From JAYUKV01 sp043764135 (GTDB lineage Bacteria; Patescibacteriota; JACMRA01): 22,509 bases of DNA. A program made the position numbers and the translations under genes. The first letter of the stretch is position 1, and the number at the start of each line of letters is the position of its first letter. Of this stretch, positions 7,374 to 14,731 are shown in pieces. The stretch is from positions 1 through 22,509 of the forward strand of contig JAYUKV010000004.1 of the NCBI GenBank assembly GCA_043764135.1. The letters run 5' to 3'. The notes beneath the pieces were generated by a model. The model made no database searches. It was not told the origin of the DNA and saw only the letters and a list, made by a program, of their open reading frames with translations.

Positions 7374-7459
7374 GCCTGGGTGGTGAAATGGTAGACACGA
7401 GGGACTTAAAATCCCTTATCAGCAATGATGTGCGGGTTCGAGCCCCGCCCCAGGCACCA
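7374..7459 (+). tRNA. tRNA-Leu (UAA)
   Basis: An 86-nt gene with encoded CCA. The acceptor stem GCCTGGG (7374-7380) pairs with 7449-7455, followed by discriminator A and CCA (7457-7459). The anticodon arm has loop CTTAAAA, giving anticodon TAA. The T-arm carries GGTTCGAGCC. A long variable arm is present, as expected of a class II tRNA. Confidence 0.95.
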
Positions 7460-7466
7460 CAAAAAT

Positions 7467-7490
7467 TAATCCTTATGGGTTATTTTTTTT
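7467..7490 (+). terminator. Terminator of tRNA-Leu
   Basis: TAATCC (7467-7472) pairs with GGGTTA (7477-7482), with one G-T pair, and is followed by eight T. It overlaps the stop codon of the convergent 75-aa gene. Confidence 0.75.
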
Positions 7491-7716
7491 AACTCGCTTT
7501 TACTCTTCGCTTAATTTCAACTTTAGCTTGGTAATAATCTTGGGCTAATGTCTCACCGAGATTTTTAGCTGCAGATACTTTACCAAACTTCATACAAGAA
7601 TAATCGTCGCTCGGAAAACTTCTATTATTCAATTCGACAACTTTGGATGGTTCGCCATTTTGAATATCGAGACCAATATAGAATGAAGCAAAATCAAAAC
7701 CAGATTCAGTAATCAT
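7489..7716 (-). CDS. Orphan 75-aa protein
   Basis: Not recognised. A short soluble protein: a hydrophobic N-terminal strand-like segment (GFDFASFYIGLDIQ), a central polar part with one Cys, and a basic helical C-terminus (YQAKVEIKRRVKAS). A clear promoter with TTGACA and a 17-nt spacer (7746-7774) and a GGAA about eight bases before the ATG support it as a real gene. Its 3' end overlaps the tRNA-Leu terminator on the other strand. Confidence 0.6.
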   Translation of the reverse strand: MITESGFDFASFYIGLDIQNGEPSKVVELNNRSFPSDDYSCMKFGKVSAAKNLGETLAQDYYQAKVEIKRRVKAS

Positions 7717-7745
7717 AACAAATTTCCAATTTCTAAACTAGACTT

Positions 7746-7774
7746 AATCTAATTCATAAAATAGTAAATGTCAA
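7746..7774 (-). promoter_or_regulatory. Promoter of the 75-aa gene
   Basis: Minus strand TTGACA (7769-7774), 17 nt, TAGATT (7746-7751). A palindrome TAGACTTAATCTA (7739-7751) overlaps the -10 box and the predicted start, a possible operator. Confidence 0.6.
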
Positions 7775-7840
7775 GCTACAGTTTGAACCTGTTTCATTAA
7801 ACACTTCAACAAACAGTTGTCTTATTAAAGAAGATACCAC

Positions 7841-7914
7841 TCATAACTTAAGGTGATACGCTACTTTTTCAAATACTTACCTTGTCAAAATTGCAACACA
7901 TTCATAACTTAGGT
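7841..7914. repeat. Imperfect direct repeat in an intergenic region
   Basis: TCATAACTTAAGGT (7841-7854) recurs as TCATAACTTAGGT (7902-7914), about 60 bases apart. The 257-base gap between the 75-aa gene and zwf holds this pair and two promoters, with no gene that I can see. Confidence 0.4.
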
Positions 7915-7938
7915 AGTAAGGTTTAGATACTAATTAAT

Positions 7939-7967
7939 TTGACCAATATTCACAACTTTAACAAGAT
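7939..7967 (+). promoter_or_regulatory. Candidate promoter of the zwf-like gene (leaderless)
   Basis: TTGACC (7939-7944), 17 nt, CAAGAT (7962-7967). The ATG at 7974 is six bases after the -10 box, so the start of transcription would be the start codon. There is no Shine-Dalgarno sequence. Confidence 0.4.
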
Positions 7968-7973
7968 CAAATT

Positions 7974-9053
7974 ATGTTTATAAATATCGTCATCTTGGGA
8001 GCAACGGGTGACTTGGCAAGCAAAAAAATACTACCTGCTTGTGGTGAATTAACTTTAAAAAATCCTCAATATTCAATTAATATTATTCCTTGGTCACGTA
8101 AACCAATTGAGAATATCGATCAGCTTAATCAATATATCACTCCTAATAAATCTGTAATAAAAACTACAATAATAGGTAATTATTCTGACCCTGATATTAT
8201 TGATTCAATTCTTAAAAGTGATCCCGATTCGCTATTTATTTTTTATTTAGCTATACCCCCTAGTGCAAATTTTGACTTTGTAAATGCTATTAGCAAAACG
8301 TCAATGAGAAACTATGAAATCATTTTAGAAAAGCCTTATTCAGTTACAAAACAAGATTTTTTGAAATTAGATGAATTAATTTTTAATAATAAATTAGAGA
8401 AGAAGATTAATTTTTTAGATCATTATTTGTTTAAAGATTCATATCAATTCAATCCTACAGTTTTAAGGTTTTTAGAAAATTCAATAAAATCACCTATTTC
8501 CAAATTGTCAGTAAAAGTCTTAGAATCAATAGATATAGGTAATAGAAAAGATTTTTATGACTCAACAGGTTGTATTAATGATATGTTCTTCCATGTTTAC
8601 AATATCTACTTCAAATTAATCAAAACATTAGACGAGCAAGAAGATCTCAATATAACAAACCTTATTAAAGGCCAATACGAATCCTATCAAACAGATATCG
8701 GTAAACCTTCAAGAACAGATACAGCATTCCAATTAATTCTCCAAAATAAGAATCAACTAATCACTTTTGAATCAGCAAAGAAATTAAACGAAAAACTAAC
8801 ATCTCTTGAAGTCGAATTTTCAGACAGTTCAATATTAACATGGAATATATATCCAGAATCAAGATTAGAATACTACTCCAAAAACTCATTTTTAAATTTA
8901 GGATTAAAAAATTTAAATTCTGATCATTACAATATTTTCGAAGCATTGATAAGAGGTGATAAAAGTAATTTTGTACAAATACCAACAATTAGAACTGCCT
9001 GGTTATTACTTGATAAAGTTCATGAAATTAAATCTGAAATAAATATATATTAA
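7974..9053 (+). CDS. zwf: Divergent, short glucose-6-phosphate dehydrogenase
   Basis: Glucose-6-phosphate 1-dehydrogenase-like protein: NAD(P)+-dependent oxidation of glucose 6-phosphate, the first step of the oxidative pentose phosphate route. Seen in order: Rossmann loop ILGATGDLA (7-15), YLAIPP (91-96), EKPYS (119-123), substrate-site DHYLFKD (149-155, usual DHYLGKE), LESIDIGNRKDFYDSTGCINDMFFH (about 183-207), GQYESY, and a C-terminal RGDKSNFVQIPTIRTAWLLLDKV matching the family's end. At 359 aa it is about 130 residues shorter than usual (about 490), with losses inside the C-terminal beta domain and not at the ends. The putative catalytic His (H207) lies four residues after the conserved Asp of DM..H, where the family has five. 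These changes leave the activity uncertain. No pgl or gnd neighbour is present. Confidence 0.85.
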   Translation: MFINIVILGATGDLASKKILPACGELTLKNPQYSINIIPWSRKPIENIDQLNQYITPNKSVIKTTIIGNYSDPDIIDSILKSDPDSLFIFYLAIPPSANFDFVNAISKTSMRNYEIILEKPYSVTKQDFLKLDELIFNNKLEKKINFLDHYLFKDSYQFNPTVLRFLENSIKSPISKLSVKVLESIDIGNRKDFYDSTGCINDMFFHVYNIYFKLIKTLDEQEDLNITNLIKGQYESYQTDIGKPSRTDTAFQLILQNKNQLITFESAKKLNEKLTSLEVEFSDSSILTWNIYPESRLEYYSKNSFLNLGLKNLNSDHYNIFEALIRGDKSNFVQIPTIRTAWLLLDKVHEIKSEINIY

Positions 9054-9072
9054 TTTTAAACTTAAATAAAAT

Positions 9073-9107
9073 AACCATTACTAGCAGAGTGAAAGTAATG
9101 GTTTTTT
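9073..9107. terminator. Terminator of the zwf-like gene, probably bidirectional
   Basis: AACCATTACT (9073-9082) pairs with 9094-9103 and is followed by T6. On the minus strand the stem is followed by TATTTTATTT, serving the convergent 96-aa gene. Confidence 0.8.
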
Positions 9108-9119
9108 AACATGTTTAGA

Positions 9120-9410
9120 TTAAAATCTAAAACCACTAGAGATCCAGATGATATAGATAACTGGCACTAATACATTAGCTATAACTCCAAATAAAAGACC
9201 AAATATAATTGATTCCCAATTATTTGATTTTGCTTTTAAATCGATATTAATAAAGTTATTATCAGGAATTCGTAATGAAATAACATATGCAGTAAGTATA
9301 GCTCCAAGAACAATCCAAACATTGTTATATTGACTAAATATAAAGAACAATCCTACCAATAAAGAAAAGATTAATCTAAAATAGAGTTGGGTTAAATTTT
9401 TAATTTTCAT
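9120..9410 (-). CDS. Small three-helix membrane protein, 96 aa
   Basis: Not recognised. Hydrophobic helices lie at about 11-26, 30-47 and 69-92, with a polar loop (PDNNFINIDLKAKSNN) between the second and third. The loop and basic start suggest an integral membrane protein. A perfect TATAAT (9419-9424) lies eight bases before the ATG on the minus strand, so the mRNA would be essentially leaderless. A terminator-like hairpin lies immediately upstream at 9436-9460. No functional motif is visible. Confidence 0.65.
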   Translation of the reverse strand: MKIKNLTQLYFRLIFSLLVGLFFIFSQYNNVWIVLGAILTAYVISLRIPDNNFINIDLKAKSNNWESIIFGLLFGVIANVLVPVIYIIWISSGFRF

Positions 9411-9418
9411 AGTATTGT

Positions 9419-9424
9419 ATTATA
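9419..9424 (-). promoter_or_regulatory. -10 box of the 96-aa gene
   Basis: Perfect TATAAT on the minus strand, eight bases before the ATG. A TTGACA (9445-9450) lies 20 nt further upstream, inside the loop of the hairpin at 9436-9460, which is a long spacing. Confidence 0.45.
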
Positions 9425-9435
9425 ATTTTGCTAAA

Positions 9436-9460
9436 AACACCTAATGTCAAATTAGGTGTT
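9436..9460 (-). terminator. Perfect 10-bp hairpin, minus-strand terminator
   Basis: AACACCTAAT (9436-9445) pairs with 9451-9460 across a 5-nt loop. On the minus strand T5 follows. It would end transcription coming from the CPBP pseudogene and the ftsK fragment. Confidence 0.6.
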
Positions 9461-9530
9461 AATTTATTTAAATCCGTAAAATCGATTGATTAATCATTAT
9501 TATTCTATGAAGGTCCTATAGTTTTTTTTA

Positions 9531-9676
9531 TGTAATTTAGTTACAACTCTCAATCATCTCTTTCAAGTAAACATCTCTATGTTTAGAACCATTTGCTGGA
9601 CCTACTATTATATTTTCTTCTCATTGCATAATGATTTTGACTTGTTTTGAGTATTTATTTCTATCCTGTTTTAGAC
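9531..9676 (-). pseudogene. Decayed copy of the ftsK 3' end
   Basis: The minus strand here closely resembles the last ~130 bases of ftsK plus some bases beyond its stop (compare 11650-11815). It translates as KIIMQ, a TGA where FtsK has Leu, then EENIIVGPANGSKHRDVYLKEMIE against EENGIVGPANGSKPRDVYLQEEIE in FtsK. A frameshift and further stops lie upstream. The fragment covers only the end of the DNA-recognising gamma winged-helix domain. It lies in the same orientation as ftsK, about 2.1 kb beyond it. It is a non-functional partial duplication; the intact gene remains at 11666-13987. Confidence 0.8.
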
Positions 9677-9710
9677 AGATGAATCTATATTATATTTTAA
9701 CTAAACTATA

Positions 9711-10412
9711 TTACTTAATAAAATTAACACTAATGTATAATAGAACAATTACAATAACATTCCCTAGAATATGGGCTAAAATAGCAGCTTTAAATCCTTC
9801 TTTAAATCTAATTCTTAAAAAAGTAAAGAATAATGAAGTGGGGATAAACTGTATAAAAAGTGCAAATAGAGTTACTGCTATTTGGTAAATATTGCTATTT
9901 AGAGAAAACTTACTAATATGTAAAATTGGAAAAATAAGAATTGTACTAATTACAGCAATATTTCTCAATTTAGAATTCACTTCAAAACGCTTAATTTGAT
10001 TTAAAATTAAATAAAAACAAAAACAAAATACAAATCCAATAATTGAATATAATATAAAATCGTTTTATTGTCTTATAGTACTATTAATAGAAATACCTGT
10101 TGATAGAACAAAGAAAAGTAATCCAGGAAAAAAGATATTAGCCTCTTTGGTCAAGAAATATCTGAATTGTAATTCTTCATTAATTGGACCCAATATTCCT
10201 ATAAATAAAAATATTATGAAAAATGTGAAATCATCATAATATACACTAGTAGATCTTATTTTACTACTTGGAAGCATATTTAATTTTGAATATAGATATT
10301 CTACTATTAGAACATTATAAACAAATAAAATAATAACCGTTAAAATTATAAAGAAAATTGTTTTACGGTTTAGATTGTACTTGGACGAATTTAAAAATTT
10401 AATTGATTTCAT
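9711..10412 (-). pseudogene. CPBP (CAAX-type) membrane protease gene with one in-frame stop
   Basis: Two minus-strand frames, 10065-10412 and 9711-9980, are the same reading frame separated by a single TAA (10065-10067) at codon 116. Joined, they give a 233-codon multi-helix membrane protein. The CPBP/Abi protease signature is complete across the join: GPINEELQFR (EExxxR; Glu79, Glu80, Arg84) before the stop, FPILH (His165) and AHILGN (His214, Asn218) after it. Known of the family: the Glu and His residues form the intramembrane active site; members process prenylated or membrane proteins and often act in bacteriocin immunity. The reading frame between the stop and the GTG at 9978-9980 stays open. 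So this is a recent nonsense mutation, a readthrough site or a sequence error. A -10-like TAGAAT lies four bases before the ATG. Confidence 0.75.
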
Positions 10413-10426
10413 AATTATTCTACAAT

Positions 10427-10452
10427 AAAAAAAGGGTGAAATTTGCCACCCT
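10427..10452 (-). terminator. Minus-strand terminator of a lost gene
   Basis: AGGGTG (10433-10438) pairs with 10447-10452, followed on the minus strand by T7. It sits directly below the remnant at 10458-10560 and upstream of the CPBP gene. Confidence 0.65.
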
Positions 10453-10457
10453 ATATA

Positions 10458-10560
10458 TTAATTATTCTGACTACCAGCCACGAGCTTTTTCAAAACGAGC
10501 TGCATTTTCTTTATTTTATCGGACGAAGCAGCAAAACAAGCCAGCCAAGAGTTGTAATGG
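10458..10560 (-). pseudogene. Compositionally odd gene remnant
   Basis: This stretch (most clearly 10471-10545) is much richer in G+C than its surroundings. On the minus strand one frame reads SWLACFAASSDK and ends with a TAA at 10458-10460; another ends AARFEKARGW with a TAG at 10471-10473. Neither has a start codon. An intact minus-strand terminator follows at once. It looks like the frame-broken 3' end of a lost gene. Family and even strand are uncertain, since a plus-strand frame is open too. Confidence 0.35.
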
Positions 10561-10671
10561 AATTTTTTATGAATAAGCCTTTAATTGGAATTTCACTATA
10601 TACTAGCTTAGTGAATATATAATGTTTAATTGGGTGTGATTTTTCTAAAAAGAATAGATTTTAAAAAATTA

Positions 10672-10914
10672 CTATTCCTTAAAAAATCGACTTTCTAATA
10701 TTGAAGGTAAGATAACATACATTATTAAAGTATATAAATTAAGCCAAAAAACACTTGGTTCATAATAAGTAACATGATATATCAATGCAACACCTGCAAT
10801 AAGTTTGAGTAATAATAAAACAATAGCTATTTTAACAGGCTTATTATTTTTCCATTTATAATAACAGATGGCAATGTCAACCAATAAAAATAAGATAATA
10901 AAAAATTGAATCAT
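10672..10914 (-). CDS. Small membrane protein, 80 aa
   Basis: Not recognised. Three hydrophobic segments (about 2-19, 27-46 and 54-71) are separated by a basic loop (YKWKNNKPVK) and an aromatic loop (YHVTYYEPSVFWLN). It is probably an integral membrane protein. The ATG has no Shine-Dalgarno sequence and no clear promoter. It lies in a region rich in decayed genes between the two ftsK ends, so it could itself be a passenger. Coding nature is inferred from the unbroken hydrophobic pattern. Confidence 0.5.
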   Translation of the reverse strand: MIQFFIILFLLVDIAICYYKWKNNKPVKIAIVLLLLKLIAGVALIYHVTYYEPSVFWLNLYTLIMYVILPSILESRFFKE

Positions 10915-10939
10915 AATAATTTGTTTAATACTGGATAAA

Positions 10940-10968
10940 GTAGTCTTAGTGAATTACACAAAGACTAC
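10940..10968 (-). terminator. Hairpin after the secreted 167-aa gene
   Basis: GTAGTCTT (10940-10947) pairs with 10961-10968. On the minus strand it is followed by only TTTATCC, so termination may be weak; on the plus strand a T6 run starts four bases after the stem. Confidence 0.5.
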
Positions 10969-10996
10969 ATGGTTTTTTGGAATATATTACTGAAAG

Positions 10997-11500
10997 TTAT
11001 CTACTACGAGGAATACCAAATACAAATTCACCTCCTTTTCCATTTCGTGAATTATTGTAATAGGACCAAATAATAGGGACGCCACTTTTTCGAGATATTT
11101 GAGCTGCCATTGTTCTGCCAACCGCAGAAGCTTCTTTGTGATCCCATGGCTCAAAGCAATAACCAGCATATACATTTACTTGATCTATAGGAATTCGATG
11201 AGTGATCATAATGATATTTTGGCCTCTAATGCAATTTTCGCTTTTCGCACATTCTTTGAGCCAATAACCAACAGCTTTTACAGCATTTGATTTTGCATAA
11301 GTGATAGCTGAATTTGCAGCCCAACTAATTACATCATCACTCGAAAATGCTTGAGCATTTTCCCCAACGCTCAAACTAATAGTGTTGTGTTGATCAAGAC
11401 CAGAGATATTCTTTGAAGGTGTAACAGAGATAAGTGCAGTTGCAAAAAAAGTAGTCAAGCCAAGGGCGGCAAGAGAGACGGACTTAAGAAATTTCGACAT
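10997..11500 (-). CDS. Secreted protein, 167 aa, unknown
   Basis: A typical signal peptide starts the protein (KFLK, then a hydrophobic core SLAALGLTTFFATALISV, about 8-26). The mature part is unassigned. It has a helical region (about 55-85), three Cys (CAKSENC near 89-95 and a later GYCFEPW), and a basic, Asn/Gly-rich end (NNSRNGKGGEFVFGIPRSR) with a beta-like motif. It resembles small exported proteins with disulfides. The start is supported by AGAG before the ATG. The leader has a 6-bp hairpin at its 5' end, and the promoter contains a nine-base C tract on this strand. It lies between ftsK and the decayed region, with a hairpin after its stop. Confidence 0.8.
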   Translation of the reverse strand: MSKFLKSVSLAALGLTTFFATALISVTPSKNISGLDQHNTISLSVGENAQAFSSDDVISWAANSAITYAKSNAVKAVGYWLKECAKSENCIRGQNIIMITHRIPIDQVNVYAGYCFEPWDHKEASAVGRTMAAQISRKSGVPIIWSYYNNSRNGKGGEFVFGIPRSR

Positions 11501-11529
11501 TTTGTACTCTTAGAGGTAGTAAGATGAAA

Positions 11530-11547
11530 ACGAACTGTATTGTTCGT
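11530..11547. promoter_or_regulatory. 5' hairpin of the 167-aa gene leader
   Basis: ACGAAC (11530-11535) pairs with GTTCGT (11542-11547), loop 6 nt. Its end coincides with the predicted transcription start on the minus strand. Confidence 0.5.
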
Positions 11548-11553
11548 ATCAAC

Positions 11554-11582
11554 TTCTTAACATATTAGGGGGGGGGTGTCAA
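11554..11582 (-). promoter_or_regulatory. Promoter with a nine-C tract in its spacer
   Basis: On the minus strand a perfect TTGACA (11577-11582) is followed immediately by nine C (11568-11576). At 17 nt the -10 is TAAGAA (11554-11559, weak); a better hexamer TATGTT (11559-11564) is only 12 nt away. A homopolymer inside the spacer can change length by slippage and so alter promoter strength. Confidence 0.55.
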
Positions 11583-11665
11583 CTATTTTACACCAAATTA
11601 TCGTAACACTGTTTTCAATTTATCAAATTTGTATATTACAAAAATGTAATTATTTAGTTATTTAT

Positions 11666-13987
11666 TTACCCGTAATTCTCAATCTCCTCTTGCAAATAAA
11701 CATCTCTAGGTTTAGACCCATTTGCTGGACCGACTATTCCATTTTCTTCTAATTGCATTATGATTTTAGCTGCTTTGGGGTATCCGATTCCCATTCTGTT
11801 TTGTAAGAATGAAGTTGAGGCTTTTTGGTATTGTATAACTAGCTTTTTGGCTTGTTCGTAACTGGAATCGATTTGATTGCCGTCATCATCAAATAGAGAA
11901 TCGTTCTTACTTGTTTGCATTCCTGGGACATTGATCTTGACTTGGGGTTTTTGACCTACTGATTCATCATAGTTGGTATCTTCAATAATATCTTTTACTT
12001 GATCTTTAAGGAATTGAACTACTTTCTTTACTTCAGATTCATCAACTAACGCTCCTTGGAATCTTCTAGCACCAATTGAAGTTGGTGTAACTATCAGACC
12101 ATCACCTTGACCCAACAACTTCTCAGCTCCCACTTGGTCTAATATTACCCTAGAATCAATCTGAGATGCAACAGCAAATGCTATACGTGTTGGTATATTT
12201 GCCTTTATCAAACCTGTAACTACTTGAGTATCTGGTCTCTGAGTACCTAATACTACATGAATACCTACAGCTCTCGCCATCTGTGTAAGTCTTACAATAA
12301 TCGGTTCTACTTCATTTTTGGCTAACATCATCAAATCTCCTAACTCATCAATAACGAATACAATATACTTCATTGGTTCTTTATTGTAGGTCTTGGCGTA
12401 TTTGTTATAGTCTTTAATATTTCGCTTGCCTGACTCTTCTAATATCTTATATCTCTTATCCATTTCTAGAACTGTCCATTTAAGAGCATTAACTGCTTTT
12501 TCAGACTCTGTTATTACTGGGTATAATAAGTGAGGTGTTCCTTCATATAGTTTAAGCTCAACTCTCTTCATATCTACTAAGACCAGTCCTAGTTGATCTT
12601 TAGAATATCTATATATTAGAGACAATAACAAACCATTTATCCATACTGATTTACCTGCTCCGGTAGCACCAGCAACCAATAAATGCGGCATCTTAGATAA
12701 TGGGAAAATATAGTTTTGACCCGTTACATCTTTACCTATAGCAATTGGCAAATCTTCATTAAAATACAAGAAATAGTTAGATTGGATAAGATCTCTTAGT
12801 CTTACTGTTTCTTTTTTGTAATTTGGGATTTCTACTCCTACTAGTTTTTTACCAGGAATGGGAGCCTCAATTCTGATATTTGTTGCAGCTAATGCAAGGG
12901 CTAGATCTCTCTGTAATGCATCTATTGAAGATAATCTAACTCCCTCTGCAGGTTGTAATGTATATTGCGAAACTGTTGGTCCGATTGAGACATCACCCAT
13001 TGTTACTGCAATCCCAAAGTTATTAAGAGTAGATCTAATAACTTCTTTGTTACCTTCCATATCACCAGCATCAGACTTATTTCTTTTATCGCTCAATAAT
13101 TCATATGTTGGCAAAATCCAATCATGACCAAGGACGGATTTTTTTTCTTGAATTCTTGCTTCTGAAGCTACCATTTCTCTAACCTGACCATCATCTTTTG
13201 CAAATGTAAATACTTGTTTGGTTTTTGGTTTCTCTACCTCAACTTCTATAAATTCATTGTTTACAGGTTGCTTAAAATCAAGATCGTTAAATAATGGTAT
13301 ATTTTCTACTGGTTTTTCTTTTGAAGGAACTTCTTTCTCCTTAGTAGAACCATTAGCATTTTCTTCAAACCCAAAAAAATTAGGCATTTTATCCCAGATA
13401 GTAGCTGGGTTTTTAAATACTTCTCCTACATGGTTTGTAAATTCTACAAAAGTCATTCCAGTTAATGTAAATAATCCAGTTAACATTAAACAAAAAAGTG
13501 TAAGATAAGCACCAGTAACACCAACCAACATTATTATTATATACGATATTAAATAACCAACTACCCCACCTGCAAGACCATTTTTATCTTTGGTTGTAAT
13601 ATCTGAAATACTCATTACACCATAAAAAACAGATATAAATCCAACAAATGATAATAGCAATATTCCAAGCCCCCAAAACAATCTCGGAGCAAGACCTGCA
13701 GTCATAGTGTGTTTAGCCTGCACTCTATAGAGAATATATGCTCCTAACAACAGAAATATGGGAATAATAAATGAACCCCTACCCAATAATGTCCTCAAGA
13801 ATGTACCAAACATTGTAGGAAGTCTGGATCCACTAATTCCTAAAATTGCAGAGTAAGAGATCAAAGCACCCCCAATGCAAACAATAATACCAATCGTAAT
13901 TCTTGTTTGTTCATCTACATTGAGTTTTAAATCCTTAAAATTAGGAACTTTGATCATATCAAACATTAATTTATCCAAAATTGACAT
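11666..13987 (-). CDS. ftsK: DNA translocase FtsK/SpoIIIE
   Basis: Septum-located DNA pump that clears and resolves chromosome termini at division; 773 aa from the chosen start. Membrane helices lie at about 30-50, 71-89, 102-125 and 137-177. A polar linker covers about 190-285. The motor follows: Walker A GATGAGKS (440-447), VLVDMKRVEL, Walker B VFVIDELGDLM (543-553), GTQRP, and the arginine-rich DSRVILDQVGAEKLLGQGD region. The end is the gamma winged-helix domain (about 710-773) that reads KOPS/SRS-type sequences. The short linker is typical of SpoIIIE-like members. The ATG at 13985-13987 is preferred over an upstream in-frame TTG; TATACT (14004-14009) lies 16 bases before it. A decayed copy of the 3' end is found at 9531-9676. 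A weak ATTACA/TGTAAT hairpin (11635-11650) follows the stop. Confidence 0.96.
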   Translation of the reverse strand: MSILDKLMFDMIKVPNFKDLKLNVDEQTRITIGIIVCIGGALISYSAILGISGSRLPTMFGTFLRTLLGRGSFIIPIFLLLGAYILYRVQAKHTMTAGLAPRLFWGLGILLLSFVGFISVFYGVMSISDITTKDKNGLAGGVVGYLISYIIIMLVGVTGAYLTLFCLMLTGLFTLTGMTFVEFTNHVGEVFKNPATIWDKMPNFFGFEENANGSTKEKEVPSKEKPVENIPLFNDLDFKQPVNNEFIEVEVEKPKTKQVFTFAKDDGQVREMVASEARIQEKKSVLGHDWILPTYELLSDKRNKSDAGDMEGNKEVIRSTLNNFGIAVTMGDVSIGPTVSQYTLQPAEGVRLSSIDALQRDLALALAATNIRIEAPIPGKKLVGVEIPNYKKETVRLRDLIQSNYFLYFNEDLPIAIGKDVTGQNYIFPLSKMPHLLVAGATGAGKSVWINGLLLSLIYRYSKDQLGLVLVDMKRVELKLYEGTPHLLYPVITESEKAVNALKWTVLEMDKRYKILEESGKRNIKDYNKYAKTYNKEPMKYIVFVIDELGDLMMLAKNEVEPIIVRLTQMARAVGIHVVLGTQRPDTQVVTGLIKANIPTRIAFAVASQIDSRVILDQVGAEKLLGQGDGLIVTPTSIGARRFQGALVDESEVKKVVQFLKDQVKDIIEDTNYDESVGQKPQVKINVPGMQTSKNDSLFDDDGNQIDSSYEQAKKLVIQYQKASTSFLQNRMGIGYPKAAKIIMQLEENGIVGPANGSKPRDVYLQEEIENYG

Positions 13988-14019
13988 ATTAGTCAAGTAG
14001 ATTAGTATAAGAATGAATA

Positions 14020-14045
14020 AAAAAAATAGTCGCTAATTAAGCGAC
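14020..14045 (-). terminator. Terminator of the SH3-like protein gene
   Basis: GTCGCT (14029-14034) pairs with 14040-14045 across a 5-nt loop; on the minus strand ATTTTTTTTATT follows. It separates this gene from ftsK. Confidence 0.75.
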
Positions 14046-14052
14046 ATCAATA

Positions 14053-14685
14053 TTATTGAATGTTATCCCAAGGACTAAATGAAACAATATATTGAGAATT
14101 AACGAATCCTTGAAGTTTTGTACCGTTGATATTTACCTCTAATTTGGCGGGGGTAACTGTTACACCATTAAGCTTAACAGGGGTTGATACGCTTAGAACT
14201 CGCAACTGAAAGTTTTTACCTAGTTTAGCAATAACATCTCCAGAAAGTGAATTCTTACGAAGATTTAAATAACCATCACTGATATTGACTCGTACTGGTT
14301 GTGAAGTTGAGATTGATTTTCTTAGAGCATCTACATGATCTAAGAATTTACCAGCTACCCAACCTTCCACGCTTTCTGTACCGCCATCAGGAATTGGAGA
14401 ACTAAAAACCATCTTGTACCAAGTTTCCCCAGTTAGCCCACGACAGTTACCAGTAACTGTTTTTTTCTCACCTAAATAGTGTCCAACTACACCTTTGTTT
14501 ACACCGCCAACTACAATGTCACCTGCACCGCAAGCCTTTGCGCGGATGTTAATTCCATTTGAAGTTGTAGCAAATCGGTCAGAAATCTTATAACCATTGC
14601 TAGGAGTTAGCGCAAAAGCACTTCCAATGGTTACCAACAAAGTTGCAATTGAAACAGTGCTAAAAGTCAGAATTTTCTTAATCAT
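14053..14685 (-). CDS. Secreted protein with bacterial SH3-like repeats, 210 aa
   Basis: A signal peptide (KKILTF..ATLLVTIGSAFA, cleavage likely after residue 25) leads an exported protein. Two SH3b-like modules are visible: residues about 42-117 (NGINIRAKACGAGDIV ... WYKMVF ... GWVAGKFLD) and about 133-205 (GYLNLRKNSLSGDVIAKLGKN ... GFVNSQYI). Bacterial SH3 domains usually bind cell-wall peptides or glycans, so a role at the envelope is likely; there is no catalytic domain here. Two Cys (CGAGD, NCRG) in the first module could pair. The start has AGGA eight bases upstream, and a clear promoter precedes it. The gene is monocistronic, with its own terminator before ftsK. Confidence 0.8.
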   Translation of the reverse strand: MIKKILTFSTVSIATLLVTIGSAFALTPSNGYKISDRFATTSNGINIRAKACGAGDIVVGGVNKGVVGHYLGEKKTVTGNCRGLTGETWYKMVFSSPIPDGGTESVEGWVAGKFLDHVDALRKSISTSQPVRVNISDGYLNLRKNSLSGDVIAKLGKNFQLRVLSVSTPVKLNGVTVTPAKLEVNINGTKLQGFVNSQYIVSFSPWDNIQ

Positions 14686-14731
14686 TTTAATGTCCTGCAG
14701 TTATTCTGTATAAAAGGAGTGGACTAGTTAA

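Noticed and set aside
7841..7914. Possible CRISPR or iteron array
   Set aside because: Only two imperfect 13-14-nt copies exist; there is no regular spacing and no further unit.
9631..9888. 85-aa plus-strand frame over the CPBP and ftsK remnants
   Set aside because: It mostly mirrors the minus-strand CPBP sequence and has no ribosome-binding site.
9711..9980. A stand-alone 89-aa gene starting at the GTG 9978-9980
   Set aside because: It is in frame with the upstream half of the CPBP gene and carries only its second half of active-site residues, so it is one broken gene and not two.
13985..13996. TTG start for ftsK three codons upstream
   Set aside because: An ATG follows directly and fits the distance to the -10 box TATACT; the TTG adds nothing conserved.
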